Shown here: positions 33,029 to 42,413 of the stretch, one piece after another | Layout of the letters: each line of letters opens with the position of its first letter | Numbering within the stretch: the first letter of the stretch is position 1 | Origin: Vibrio panuliri | GTDB lineage: Bacteria; Pseudomonadota; Gammaproteobacteria; Enterobacterales; Vibrionaceae | NCBI RefSeq assembly: GCF_009938205.1 | Contig: NZ_AP019654.1 | Coordinates: 1,426,001-1,490,000, forward strand | Direction of reading: 5' to 3' | Length of the DNA stretch: 64,000 nucleotides | The notes under the pieces: model-generated | Databases searched by the model: none | What the model was told of the DNA's origin: nothing | What the model saw: the letters and a program-made list of their open reading frames with translations, nothing else | Made by a program: the position numbers and the translations under genes

Positions 33029-33448
33029 ATGGAATATAAACTCGATATTGAACCGTCAGATAGCGATATCAATGAAGTTCGCGGTGGCTTAATTCAACAT
33101 AATACGCCATTTTTACAAGGCATCCCCAAATCTCAGGTTGGCTATTATGCTATCGAAGGTGAGAGTAAAGTTGGTGGTGTCATCGCTGACATTTGGGGGA
33201 ACTGGCTTCTTATCAAATTCCTCTGGGTTGATGAATCAGTAAGAGGGAAGGCCGTCGGCAGCGAACTGCTTCAGCTGTTAGAGTCTCATGCGGTATCTGA
33301 AGGTTGCAAATCAGCCTTGGTTGATACGCTAAGTTTTCAAGCGAAACCTTTCTATGAAAAGCAAGGTTATAAGTGTCAAATGGTTCTGGAAAACTACCCA
33401 ATGGATTCGTCGTTATCTTTTTTGACTAAATCACTGGTGGAAGAATAA
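33029..33448 (+). CDS. GNAT family N-acetyltransferase
   Basis: 139-residue acetyltransferase of the GNAT superfamily. The acetyl-CoA-binding motif A is LLIKFLWVDESVRGKAVGSE, with the Q/R-x2-G-x-G/A pattern as RGKAVG. The end shows FYEKQGY, the usual GNAT signature. The size is that of a single-domain enzyme. AAGGAAG lies before the ATG. It probably shares a transcript with the LysE-type exporter. Acceptor substrate unknown. Confidence 0.85.
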   Translation: MEYKLDIEPSDSDINEVRGGLIQHNTPFLQGIPKSQVGYYAIEGESKVGGVIADIWGNWLLIKFLWVDESVRGKAVGSELLQLLESHAVSEGCKSALVDTLSFQAKPFYEKQGYKCQMVLENYPMDSSLSFLTKSLVEE

Positions 33449-33571
33449 ACAGCGAACAAACGAAACCACATCACTTAAACAAGATGAATCGAGCAATGGC
33501 GTTTTTGGCTAACTCTATAGGTGCACACAGGGTTTAAGAGAGAACAACAGATATTCGTAGCGCATCTCATC

Positions 33572-34495
33572 CTAATGATGCTCACTGTTTCCCAATAACT
33601 GAGAGTGCAGCCACTGCAAGGCGGGGTCGTTGAGACTTGCCTGATTCCACACCAAACTATATGCCACTTTGCCATACTCAAACGGCAGTGGTTTTTGCAG
33701 TAACCCTTTGGCCTGAAAGGCTCTATTTGCCCACATCTTCGAGCAAGTTAGTAAGTAGTTTGACTGATGGCACATTACGGCAGCAGAACCAAAATCCGAT
33801 ACAGATATCGCTACATGGCGCTCCCCATACTGTTGTTTTAAGTTCTGCTCGAAAAACGGCTCAGAGAGATCCTTGTCATGAATACCAATATGTTGGTGAG
33901 CGAGATAGGCCTCAACGCTCAATGACTGATTGACTAATGGATGGTTAGGGCTCATCAAACAGATCATTTCATCACTAAAGACCTGTTGCCAAACAAGCTC
34001 GTGGTTCTTGGTCGGAGGTTGGCTGATATCGTGCGGTAGCAGCATAAAATCGACCTGACCGCGAATAAGAGCGTCAAAGCTCATCTGCTCTTTTGCATAG
34101 ACTTTAATTTGGTTTGCCTTCGGCAGTTGCATGCAAATCTCACCGATTTTAGCGGCAAACAGTTCAAAGGTGCTCTCGCGCATTGAAAGAGAGATTGAGC
34201 CGGTGAAGGCTTCAGGTTTGAAATCACCTTGATGCAGAATACCATTCATACTGGCGAGTATTTTATGGATCTGGGGGGCGATGCTGAGCGCAAATGGCGT
34301 TGGAACAAGTTGTGAACCGTCGCGGTAAAAGAGCTCATCATTGAGTTGTTCGCGTAGCTGACTAATGATTTTACTCACGCTTGATGCTGTGACACACAGA
34401 GTATTGGCGGTTTGGGTCACGCTATTGGTGCTGAGCATGACATGCAAAACGGTTAAGTGCTTGAGGCTAATACGAGAGAGAGCAAGAAAATCCAT
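33572..34495 (-). CDS. LysR family transcriptional regulator
   Basis: 307-residue LysR-type regulator. The N-terminal winged helix-turn-helix covers about residues 5-65 (LKHLTVLHVMLSTNSVTQTANTLCVTASSVSKIISQL). The substrate-binding domain follows from about 90, including FTGSISLSMREST and DFMLLPHDI. It lies convergent to the GNAT gene and upstream of no divergent partner I can link to it. Effector and targets are unknown. Confidence 0.9.
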   Translation of the reverse strand: MDFLALSRISLKHLTVLHVMLSTNSVTQTANTLCVTASSVSKIISQLREQLNDELFYRDGSQLVPTPFALSIAPQIHKILASMNGILHQGDFKPEAFTGSISLSMRESTFELFAAKIGEICMQLPKANQIKVYAKEQMSFDALIRGQVDFMLLPHDISQPPTKNHELVWQQVFSDEMICLMSPNHPLVNQSLSVEAYLAHQHIGIHDKDLSEPFFEQNLKQQYGERHVAISVSDFGSAAVMCHQSNYLLTCSKMWANRAFQAKGLLQKPLPFEYGKVAYSLVWNQASLNDPALQWLHSQLLGNSEHH

Positions 34496-34568
34496 AGCGA
34501 ACGAGGTTAGGAACGAACAATAGCGGGATATTAACCTTAAAGGCTGAGTTTCACTACACCTAACGCAA

Positions 34569-34589
34569 AAACGCCCAAATAGGGCGTTT
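34569..34589 (-). terminator. Terminator of purC
   Basis: Hairpin AAACGCCC / GGGCGTTT, 32 bp beyond the purC stop. Read on the minus strand it is followed by a T-rich stretch. Confidence 0.8.
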
Positions 34590-34620
34590 AAGAGAGTGAA
34601 GCAAAAAATCGATCGAGTGT

Positions 34621-35724
34621 TTAATCGATCAGGCCATATTGCGACCCAAGAACATCAATGATTTCTTGTTTAGGGTTAGCGCTCAATACAATTGGACGAC
34701 CGGTTACTTTCTCAGCAATGGCTGTATAGGTCTTGGAAACGTCCATCAGGGTCTCAAGAGGTAACTCATTATCGCGAGCCAGCGCTTCACGCTCAGGCAT
34801 TCGATCTTTATTGAGTAAGATATCTGCATCAGGGAAGTGGTTGAGTAGGAACTGGCGGAAATCTTCTTTTGAGTTTTCAACAATCTTGCCTTGTTGATAC
34901 GCAGTTTTATCCCAGATTCTTGACGAGTCAGGCGTACCCACTTCATCCATGTAGATAAGTTTTTCGTTTCCGGCAGCATCAGTGACATAGCCGAACTCAA
35001 ACTTCGTATCGACAAACATTTGATCAACCTTGTCGAGCGCTTCGCTAATCACATTGAAGCCTTGTTTCAGCAGTTTTTCGTACTCGGCGATATCGGCAAC
35101 AGATGAGAAGTTAAATGCGGCGAAGTTATCTTCGATGTTTTTACGCGTAATGTTGACATCATCGGCTTCTGGAACCCCAGGAATACCAGTCAAAATACCT
35201 TTAGTTGATGGTGTCATTAACAACTCGGGCAATACTTTGTCTTTTTCCAAGCCTTCAGGCAGTTCAATGCCACAAAACTCGCGCTCGCCCTTGCTGTAAG
35301 CACGCCACATTGAACCCGTGATGTATTTACGACAGATCGCTTCGATCTTAATTGGCGTCGCTTTTTGTACGATCCACACTAGTGGGTGAGGGATGTCGAG
35401 AATGTGACTATCCGCAAGACCGTTTTGCTTAAACAGTTCAAACCAATGATTTGAAATAGCGTTCAATGCTGCGCCTTTTCCTGGTACACCTTTTAAGCCG
35501 CCTTCGCCACGCCAAATGCAGTCGAAAGCAGAGATACGATCACTAATGACCATAATGGCCAGTGGTGCATCTGGAGCAACATCGTAGCCTTTTTCTTTGA
35601 TTAGGCGTTGGCTGTCTTCTTCAGTTAGCCAATAAACAGAGCGGACTTTACCACTATGAACTGGTTTGTTGGTGCGAATAGGGAGATCGTCGTTAACGGC
35701 GAGGACTTGATCAGCGAGACTCAT
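34621..35724 (-). CDS. purC: SAICAR synthetase PurC
   Basis: 367-residue phosphoribosylaminoimidazole-succinocarboxamide synthase, which joins CAIR to aspartate with ATP in purine synthesis. It is the long form found in vibrios rather than the 237-residue E. coli form. Motifs include [13 protein letters not shown] for nucleotide binding, [13 protein letters not shown], the [12 protein letters not shown] segment and KFEFGYV. It stands alone, and a PurR box at 35809-35820 lies 85 bp upstream, which fits purine repression. Confidence 0.96.
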   Translation of the reverse strand: MSLADQVLAVNDDLPIRTNKPVHSGKVRSVYWLTEEDSQRLIKEKGYDVAPDAPLAIMVISDRISAFDCIWRGEGGLKGVPGKGAALNAISNHWFELFKQNGLADSHILDIPHPLVWIVQKATPIKIEAICRKYITGSMWRAYSKGEREFCGIELPEGLEKDKVLPELLMTPSTKGILTGIPGVPEADDVNITRKNIEDNFAAFNFSSVADIAEYEKLLKQGFNVISEALDKVDQMFVDTKFEFGYVTDAAGNEKLIYMDEVGTPDSSRIWDKTAYQQGKIVENSKEDFRQFLLNHFPDADILLNKDRMPEREALARDNELPLETLMDVSKTYTAIAEKVTGRPIVLSANPKQEIIDVLGSQYGLID

Positions 35725-35808
35725 GAGACATTCCTATCGTTTACATGAAATGAGTGAAGCAATTTGACAAGCATCATACCAGAAAAGATTTGCGCTTCCA
35801 GATAAAAA

Positions 35809-35820
35809 GCAAACGTTTGC
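35809..35820. promoter_or_regulatory. PurR operator upstream of purC
   Basis: GCAAACGTTTGC, a perfect 12-bp palindrome matching the core of the PurR consensus (ACGCAAACGTTTTCNT), 85 bp before the purC start. It predicts repression when hypoxanthine or guanine is plentiful. Confidence 0.85.
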
Positions 35821-35927
35821 GTATTTTTTTAACGGAGTCGTTTTTATTCGTCGTCAAATAGCAGAACAACGCTCTGTTCAATGGATGCAAAGCAAAGTGG
35901 GTGGTGCTGGGACGATCAAAAAGAAAG

Positions 35928-35947
35928 CCCCTCACCAGAGTGAGGGG
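35928..35947 (-). terminator. Terminator of sulA
   Basis: CCCCTCAC / GTGAGGGG stem with a four-nt loop. On the minus strand it is followed by a T-rich tail. It lies 59 bp past the sulA stop. Confidence 0.75.
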
Positions 35948-36005
35948 AAAGACAGTGCTGAATTTTGTTGAACTTCAATTTTATACGTACGAGCCACGCG
36001 GGTTA

Positions 36006-36395
36006 TTAGTGGAACTGATTGGTTCTGCCTTCAACAAAAAATACTTCGCAGCCATGCGAGAGCGCCAAGTCTTTGAGGAGTGTCTGATTGACGCAATCAA
36101 TTTGATTTGATGCAACAATCGCACTGGCATTGCCTGACTTGATAGCCTTAATCACAATCTCTAGTTCAGATTGCGAGTGAGACGGTTTTAGTTGAATGAT
36201 TTTCTGACAACTTACATTGCAAGCTGAAAATTGAGAGTAATCTGGGCGAGGACATTCTGCGGTAAAGAAAATCCATTGTTGCTGCATAGAAAGACCAGCA
36301 AGACGATTCATAACATTATCGTCAATATTCATTGGCTGTGTAGGTTGAGCCAAAACATTGTATTTCGAGATAGTTTGAGTATGTGAATGAATCAT
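36006..36395 (-). CDS. sulA: SOS cell division inhibitor SulA
   Basis: 129-residue SulA-family protein, which binds FtsZ and blocks division during the SOS response and is then removed by Lon. Recognisable parts are SMQQQWIFFTAECPRPD and the RecA-like strand/helix region ending KAIKSGNASAIVASNQID. I start at ATG 36395, after AAGGACAG, rather than an in-frame ATG at 36458 that would place the operator inside the gene. A LexA box lies 23 bp upstream. Single-gene unit with its own terminator. Confidence 0.88.
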   Translation of the reverse strand: MIHSHTQTISKYNVLAQPTQPMNIDDNVMNRLAGLSMQQQWIFFTAECPRPDYSQFSACNVSCQKIIQLKPSHSQSELEIVIKAIKSGNASAIVASNQIDCVNQTLLKDLALSHGCEVFFVEGRTNQFH

Positions 36396-36417
36396 GGTTA
36401 CTGTCCTTATATACATG

Positions 36418-36433
36418 CTGTATGCGTATACAG
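36418..36433. promoter_or_regulatory. LexA box of sulA
   Basis: CTGTATGCGTATACAG, an exact CTGT-N8-ACAG LexA site with a palindromic spacer, 23 bp before the sulA start. A partial second site (CTGT-N8-ACAT, beginning near 36400) lies between it and the gene. Confidence 0.9.
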
Positions 36434-36654
36434 TAGTTGTTTTACCAAACATGGTCAAGCTATTTGTTTGATAAATAGACGAAGTAATATCATTGATTAG
36501 TGATAATTTTGATTTAAATTATTGATAGTTAAAGATATTGTTTAGATATGGTCTTGATCTAAACAATATCTTGAGGGACGGTGGAGTGACGTGTTGGGAG
36601 AGTAAATAGTACTGTATAGCCAATTAACTCAAACAGAGCGCCGCTTGAGAAAAG

Positions 36655-37362
36655 TTAGATAAACCTTTGTGGATAGTCGCTGAAAATCGCATCTAGGTTA
36701 GTTAAGTGTTTAATCTGGTTTGGGTTATTGACGGTAAAACACCACACTTGATAACCCGCTTCTTGCAACAACGCGACCTGCTGTTTATTGGTTTTATTAA
36801 CGTTCAAGTTGCAAGCGATGGCGTTCACTTCTTCCAGTAGCTGCCAGTCTTTTTTGCACAGCTTCTCACTCAATACAGCGATAGGGTAACCAAGTTGGGC
36901 TTGATGCACTGCTCTTAGAGTTGGGTGATCAAAGCTGGAGATTAGAATACGTTGCTTAGCGAGTTGAAAATGCTCCAGAAGGGATTTCAGCTCGGCGACA
37001 GTCTCAGCGTAGCGGTCGGTATCAATTTTAACTTCAATGTTTAAACCTATCTCTAGTGGCGCGATGAGCGAGAGTAATTGCTTTAAGGTGAGGATAGGCT
37101 GGTGGTTGAACTGAGGTGAAAACCAAGCGCCAAAGTCAAATTGCTCAAGCTCTTCTAGGGTGTACTGATCCACTCGACCAAAGCCATTGCTACAACGGTC
37201 AATAGTATGGTCGTGGCAAACAACGAGCTGTCGATCTTTAGTGGGTTGAACATCAACTTCAATCCAATCTAGTCCCATCTCTATTGCTGCCTGTACACTG
37301 ACGAGCGTATTTTCTGGATACAGCCCAGCAACCCCTCGATGCCCTACGATTTTAAGCGCCAT
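36655..37362 (-). CDS. Glycerophosphodiester phosphodiesterase
   Basis: 235-residue cytosolic-type glycerophosphodiester phosphodiesterase (GDPD, UgpQ-like), which hydrolyses deacylated phospholipids to glycerol-3-phosphate and an alcohol. The TIM-barrel catalytic motifs are VGHRGVAGLYPENT (His, Glu, Asn) and VCHDHTIDRCSNG; the metal-binding EVD is in DWIEVDVQPTKD. I start at ATG 37362 with GAGGAAT upstream; the in-frame extension to 37605 shows no similarity. No signal peptide. Confidence 0.9.
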   Translation of the reverse strand: MALKIVGHRGVAGLYPENTLVSVQAAIEMGLDWIEVDVQPTKDRQLVVCHDHTIDRCSNGFGRVDQYTLEELEQFDFGAWFSPQFNHQPILTLKQLLSLIAPLEIGLNIEVKIDTDRYAETVAELKSLLEHFQLAKQRILISSFDHPTLRAVHQAQLGYPIAVLSEKLCKKDWQLLEEVNAIACNLNVNKTNKQQVALLQEAGYQVWCFTVNNPNQIKHLTNLDAIFSDYPQRFI

Positions 37363-37890
37363 TGATATTCCTCTTTTTTGAACCGGCGTATCTCTTATTT
37401 TATCGCCAACCTTGTGTAGCAGAAACAATTTAGTCACGGCTATGAACCTATTTGTTCTCATCTCGCGAGAGTTAACGTGAGAAAAAAGGATATTCAACGC
37501 TGCCACAAACTTGTGGTTTTGTCTTACTTCCAATCTTCGATAAAACAAAGTCTTAGCGAAATCTAAGCGGTATATATCAGCAATTTCTAAAATGGTAATT
37601 TTCACCTCATTCTCGAATGTTGAGAATTGATGAAATTTACTACTAACAAAAAAAACCAGCGCTATGTTAATTTTTTTGACGACATAGGTAGAAAAATTGA
37701 TGCGTTCTCGTCGGGCATTGAAAATGCGCTGACATATTTATGCAATTTCGATCCTATTTTTAATGTTGTCTTCTCTAAGTAAATATACGCAAAAGAACCA
37801 GTCTGTAAGCTTTTATCTCTTTAAGTGCTTTTCTTGCAGATGAATTCACTGTGCATATAGTATCAATGAGAAATTATAAGGAATTGTTAG

Positions 37891-38862
37891 ATGAAAGGAT
37901 TAGCGCTTGTCTCTGTATGTGCTGTGGTTTTTAGTGGATTCTCTTTTAGTGAGAATGTTAACGCAGCAGATAAATTTGTCACTATAGGTACGGGTGGACA
38001 AACCGGTGTGTATTATGTCGCTGGGCAGTCAATTTGCCGCTTCGTCAATCGTGGGGGAGAAGAGCACGGGATTAAGTGTAATGCTCCGGCAAGTGGTGGT
38101 GGTGTCGCCAACGTCAATGGTTTGCGCAGCGGCGAATACAATTTTGGCATTATGCAATCAGACCATCAATACAAAGCGATGAACGGGTTGACTCCATTCC
38201 AAAATAGTGCGCCTATGGAAGATATCCGCGCGGTATTCTCGTTGCAAAGTGAGGTATTCACAATTTTGGCTCGTAAAGACGCCAACGTAACGCATTTTGA
38301 TGAGCTGCAAGGTAAGCGAGTAAACATTGGTAACCCAGGCTCTGGTCAGCGTGATACCTTTGAGCAGATTATGGCAGAGAAAGGTTGGCAACCCTCGGTA
38401 TTTAGCTTGGTGTCAGACCTTAAACCCGCAGAACAAGCGTCTGCGATGAGTGATAACAACATCGATGCAATGAGCTACTTTGTCGGTCACCCAAACGGCG
38501 CTATCCAAGAAGCTTCAACCACTACTGATGCGGTGTTGGTTGCCGTTACTGGCCCAGAAATTGATCAATTGTTGGCCGACAAAGCCTACTTTACCAAAGC
38601 CGTGATTCCGGGTGGCATGTATCGTGGTAACCCAAATGACACCCCTTCAATTGGTGGTAAGGCCGTTCTTTCAACAACCGCTGAAACCGACCCTGAGTTA
38701 GTGTATCAATTGGTGAAATCGGTGTTTGATAACATTGACCGCTTTAAGCGTTTGCACCCTGCATTTAAGGATCTCAAAGAGAGTGAAATGATCAAAGTGG
38801 GTCTATCTGCGCCGTTGCACGAAGGGGCTGTGCGCTACTACAAAGAACGTGGTTGGCTGTAA
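37891..38862 (+). CDS. TAXI-family TRAP transporter solute-binding protein
   Basis: 323-residue periplasmic binding protein of the TAXI type, the substrate receptor of a TRAP transporter. A signal peptide covers about residues 1-25 (ending VNAADKFV). The TAXI signature FVTIGTGGQTGVYYVAG follows at once. Other family features are APASGGGVANVNGLRSGEY and GNPGSGQRDTFEQIM. The permease gene follows 137 bp later. Related systems carry glutamate or other dicarboxylates, but the ligand here is unknown. Confidence 0.93.
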   Translation: MKGLALVSVCAVVFSGFSFSENVNAADKFVTIGTGGQTGVYYVAGQSICRFVNRGGEEHGIKCNAPASGGGVANVNGLRSGEYNFGIMQSDHQYKAMNGLTPFQNSAPMEDIRAVFSLQSEVFTILARKDANVTHFDELQGKRVNIGNPGSGQRDTFEQIMAEKGWQPSVFSLVSDLKPAEQASAMSDNNIDAMSYFVGHPNGAIQEASTTTDAVLVAVTGPEIDQLLADKAYFTKAVIPGGMYRGNPNDTPSIGGKAVLSTTAETDPELVYQLVKSVFDNIDRFKRLHPAFKDLKESEMIKVGLSAPLHEGAVRYYKERGWL

Positions 38863-38898
38863 CTTTTACAACCAGAGCTTTCTTTTGGTGAATTAACT

Positions 38899-38934
38899 CA
38901 ATCAGGAAGGCACGTAAATAAGCTTTCCTGATTG
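38899..38934 (+). terminator. Intercistronic hairpin between TAXI and permease genes
   Basis: CAATCAGGAA / TTCCTGATTG, a perfect 10-bp stem with a 16-nt loop and TTTTCTG after it. It lies between the binding-protein and permease genes. It is probably a partial terminator or mRNA-protecting hairpin that keeps the binding protein in excess. Confidence 0.65.
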
Positions 38935-38998
38935 TTTTCTGTTCTTAGCCCACACCGCCCCGCAGAGGTGGGCTTCGCTTTTTGTTATGAGATATATT

Positions 38999-41569
38999 AT
39001 GGATAAACCGATGTCTGCAACCGCAGCACCGACGTCGGCTGAAGAGTTGATCGCTCAGGATGTTGGCGCTCGTTTACCAAGTGGCGTGATGGCAAAAACC
39101 ATCGCTTTGTTAGCGCTACTATGGTCTCTATTTCAATTATGGATTGCATCGCCACTCCCTTTCATCATCGGTTTTGGTGTCATGAACGATACCGAAACGC
39201 GAGCAATTCACTTAGGCTTTGCGCTGTTACTGGCGTTTTTAGTCTTTCCTGCGTTTAAACGATCTCCTCGTGACCGAGTACCTGCAACGGATTGGATGCT
39301 GGGGTTAGTTGCTTGTGCATGCTCGCTTTACTTGTTTGTTCTGTACCAAGAACTGGCAACCCGCCCGGGCATTTTAACCAAGGGTGACTTTGCGACAGCG
39401 CTGATTGGCTTGCCGTTGTTGCTAGAAGCGGCTCGGCGTGTATTAGGTCCCGCGTTGCCACTGATCGCACTGGTGTTTATTGGTTACAGCTTAGCTGGAC
39501 CTTGGATGCCAGGATTACTGTCCCATCGCGGGGTGCAATTAGAGGCGCTTGCCAATCATCAGTGGATCACAACCGAAGGTGTGTTTGGGATTGCACTGGG
39601 TGTCTCCACAAGTTTTGTTTTCTTGTTTGTCTTATTTGGTGCTTTGCTCGAAAGAGCGGGAGCAGGGCATTATTTCATCCAGCTGGCATTTAGTATGTTG
39701 GGTCACTTAAGAGGTGGCCCTGCGAAAGCTGCCGTTGTCGCATCGGGTTTAACGGGTTTAATTTCGGGCTCATCAATTGCCAACGTGGTGACCACGGGTA
39801 CGTTTACGATTCCGATGATGCGTAAAGTAGGGTTTAGCTCAGAAAAAGCAGGGGCGGTCGAAGTTGCGTCTTCGGTTAATGGGCAGATCATGCCTCCAGT
39901 GATGGGCGCAGCTGCATTTTTAATGGTGGAGTATGTCGGTATTCCTTACGTAGAAATCATTAAACACGCATTCTTACCTGCCGCCATTTCTTACATCGCT
40001 CTTTTGTATATCGTGCATTTGGAAGCCCTTAAGCTTGGTATGCAACCGCTCGATACTGCCAAATCAAAACCTTGGCTTATGCGTTTAACAGGTTTTGCGT
40101 TTGGTGTGCTGTTGGTTTCTGCCATTTCGTTAGTGGTTTATTACGGGTTAGGTTGGCTTAAGCCTTTGCTTGGTGATTATACCTTACAAGGTGTGGCCGT
40201 TTTGCTTGCTCTTGTCTATCTCGGGTTACTGAAAATTGCCGCAATCAATGAGCCACTGCCGGAGGAAGATCCGAACAAGCCGCTCGATCAATTGCCAAAT
40301 ACCCGCCAAGTGCTGCTCTCTGGCTTACATTATCTACTGCCTGTCGTTGTGCTGGTTTGGTGCTTAATGGTCGAACGTTTATCGCCAGGGCTATCGGCAT
40401 TTTGGGGCTCCGTGATCTTAGTTGTGATTGTGCTAACTCAACGTCCTTTACTTAATTGGATGCGCCGAGATGGTAAACATAACTATGGGTCTGCAATGGA
40501 TGGCGTGGTTGATTTGCGTGAAGGCTTAGTTGCTGGTGCTCGCAATATGATTGGGATCGGCATTGCTACAGCAACCGCTGGCATTATTGTTGGTGCGGTA
40601 TCTCAAACTGGGGTTGGGCTTGTTTTGGCTGACTTAGTTGAGATCTTATCGATGGGCAATTTAGTGCTCATGCTGCTGCTTACTGCCTTACTGAGTTTAA
40701 TTTTAGGCATGGGGTTGCCAACCACAGCGAACTACATTGTGGTTTCGAGTTTGCTCGCGCCAGTGATTGTGACTTTGGGGGAACAACACGGACTTATCGT
40801 ACCGTTGATTGCGGTACATTTGTTTGTGTTTTACTTCGGTATTATGGCTGATGTGACGCCTCCGGTGGGCTTGGCATCGTTTGCCGCGGCGGCGGTATCG
40901 AAAGGCGATCCGATTAAAACGGGTTTGACCGCGTTTTATTACAGCTTGCGCACCGCGGCGCTACCGTTTCTATTTATCTTCAATACTGACCTGTTGCTGA
41001 TTGATGTCGATTGGGCACATGGAATTGCGATATTTGTTGTTTCAACCATTGCGATGCTGATATTTGCTGCCGCTACTCAAGGTTGGTTCCTGACTAGAAA
41101 TAGATGGTACGAAGGGGTATTGCTACTGCTGGTTGCGTTTACACTCTTTAGACCTGCGTATTGGGTTGACCAATTTATCGAGCCTTATCAGTCAAGCCAG
41201 CCTGCTCAGCTAGCCCAAACGCTGGCCAATCTAGAACAAGGCAGTGTTCTACGCATGAGAATCAGTGGTGAAGATAGCGTCGGTAAAGTGCGCGATTTTT
41301 CGGTGTTGTTTGAAGTGCCGCAAGGGGAAACAGGGCAAGATAGGTTGGATGCTCTGGGGATTGCGACGTATCAGCAGGGAGAAAGTACACTAATTGACGT
41401 GGTTGGTTTTGCCAGTCCAGCAGAAGCGGCAGGGTTACAGTTTGATCAGCAAATTGTGGATGTCAGAGTGCCAGTGGAACGATTTGCCAAAGAATGGATG
41501 TGGCTACCCGCAATGCTGTTATTTGGTTTAGTGGTTTTGCTACAACGTAGACGCTTAGTGAACGAGTAA
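38999..41569 (+). CDS. Fused TRAP transporter permease (4TM/12TM)
   Basis: 856-residue inner-membrane protein in which the small (DctQ-like) and large (DctM-like) TRAP subunits are fused, as usual in TAXI systems. At least 16 hydrophobic segments are visible. The DctM-like part has GSSIANVVTTGTFTIPMM and GLPTTANYIVVSSLLAP. A C-terminal DUF3394 region (about 745-830, LRMRISGEDSVGKVRDFSV...) ends with a last helix. ATG 38999 (MDKPMSATAAP) is chosen; 38987 is also possible. Together with the TAXI protein it forms a Na+- or H+-driven importer. Confidence 0.93.
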   Translation: MDKPMSATAAPTSAEELIAQDVGARLPSGVMAKTIALLALLWSLFQLWIASPLPFIIGFGVMNDTETRAIHLGFALLLAFLVFPAFKRSPRDRVPATDWMLGLVACACSLYLFVLYQELATRPGILTKGDFATALIGLPLLLEAARRVLGPALPLIALVFIGYSLAGPWMPGLLSHRGVQLEALANHQWITTEGVFGIALGVSTSFVFLFVLFGALLERAGAGHYFIQLAFSMLGHLRGGPAKAAVVASGLTGLISGSSIANVVTTGTFTIPMMRKVGFSSEKAGAVEVASSVNGQIMPPVMGAAAFLMVEYVGIPYVEIIKHAFLPAAISYIALLYIVHLEALKLGMQPLDTAKSKPWLMRLTGFAFGVLLVSAISLVVYYGLGWLKPLLGDYTLQGVAVLLALVYLGLLKIAAINEPLPEEDPNKPLDQLPNTRQVLLSGLHYLLPVVVLVWCLMVERLSPGLSAFWGSVILVVIVLTQRPLLNWMRRDGKHNYGSAMDGVVDLREGLVAGARNMIGIGIATATAGIIVGAVSQTGVGLVLADLVEILSMGNLVLMLLLTALLSLILGMGLPTTANYIVVSSLLAPVIVTLGEQHGLIVPLIAVHLFVFYFGIMADVTPPVGLASFAAAAVSKGDPIKTGLTAFYYSLRTAALPFLFIFNTDLLLIDVDWAHGIAIFVVSTIAMLIFAAATQGWFLTRNRWYEGVLLLLVAFTLFRPAYWVDQFIEPYQSSQPAQLAQTLANLEQGSVLRMRISGEDSVGKVRDFSVLFEVPQGETGQDRLDALGIATYQQGESTLIDVVGFASPAEAAGLQFDQQIVDVRVPVERFAKEWMWLPAMLLFGLVVLLQRRRLVNE

Positions 41570-41592
41570 ACCAGATAGAAGTTAAATCTATT

Positions 41593-41620
41593 AGCCCGGC
41601 AAATGTCGGGCTTTGTTTTT
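41593..41620 (+). terminator. Terminator of TRAP operon
   Basis: AGCCCG / CGGGCT stem with an eight-nt loop followed by TTGTTTTT, 24 bp past the permease stop. Confidence 0.85.
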
Positions 41621-41743
41621 CTATGTTGTATCAATACGAGTAGGGGAATAAATCGCAACGTGAGACTATTTCTCTTATCTTGCTTGTACTGATAATAATT
41701 GCGATTTAGAATCAGCCTCCTTCGTTGTTTGCTACCAATTAAA

Positions 41744-42412
41744 ATGTCTAAAATCCTAGTTGTTGATGATGATGTAGAACTTTGTGAACTGATCTCAGAA
41801 GTTCTTACTATAGAGGGTTACCACGTAACGTGCGTCCATTGTGGAGAGAGCGCGCTGCAGTATATCGAGAAGAATCCAGTCGATTTAGTGCTGTTAGACG
41901 TGATGTTACCGCAGTTAAGTGGATTGCAGGTTGCTCGACGTATATGCCAGCGTTTTGCCACGCCGATATTAATGCTTACTGCGCTGAATGACGAAGCATC
42001 AATGCTCGACGGCTACCAAGCTGGCGCTGACCAATATGTAGCAAAACCATTTCGAGTGCCGGAACTCCTAACTCGAATCAAAGCGATCTTTCGCCGCGTT
42101 GGACTAGAAAAGCAGCGTCAAAATAACCATTTGACGGAAGGCAGCTTCGGCGAGGCGATTTCGGGCTTACCATTCACAGGCACAGAAGCCGATTTACTTA
42201 ATTACTTGGTACGTAATGAAGGTATTGTGATTTCGAAAGCAGAGCTACAAATTGAAGTATTGAAAAAAGAACTCAGCCCATTTGATCGCAATCTAGACAT
42301 GCATATCAGCAATTTGCGCCGCAAGCTAGTTGAAGCAGGGATGTCCAAGCAGCATATCAAAACCGTACGTGGGAAAGGTTATAGCTTCGTATCTAGCGTA
42401 AGAGATTGTTAA
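41744..42412 (+). CDS. OmpR-family response regulator
   Basis: 222-residue response regulator, CpxR-like in make-up. The receiver domain is at about 1-118 with the acidic pair in VVDDDVELC, phosphorylated Asp52 (LVLLDVMLP), a conserved Thr in MLTA and Lys in VAKPF. The winged-helix output domain is at about 130-220 (FTGTEADLLNYL and NLRRKL, then VRGKGYSFV). I start at 41744 (MSKILVVDDD), not at an in-frame ATG at 41699. The kinase gene begins 2 bp after the stop, so the two are one operon. Confidence 0.93.
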   Translation: MSKILVVDDDVELCELISEVLTIEGYHVTCVHCGESALQYIEKNPVDLVLLDVMLPQLSGLQVARRICQRFATPILMLTALNDEASMLDGYQAGADQYVAKPFRVPELLTRIKAIFRRVGLEKQRQNNHLTEGSFGEAISGLPFTGTEADLLNYLVRNEGIVISKAELQIEVLKKELSPFDRNLDMHISNLRRKLVEAGMSKQHIKTVRGKGYSFVSSVRDC

Positions 42413-42413
42413 A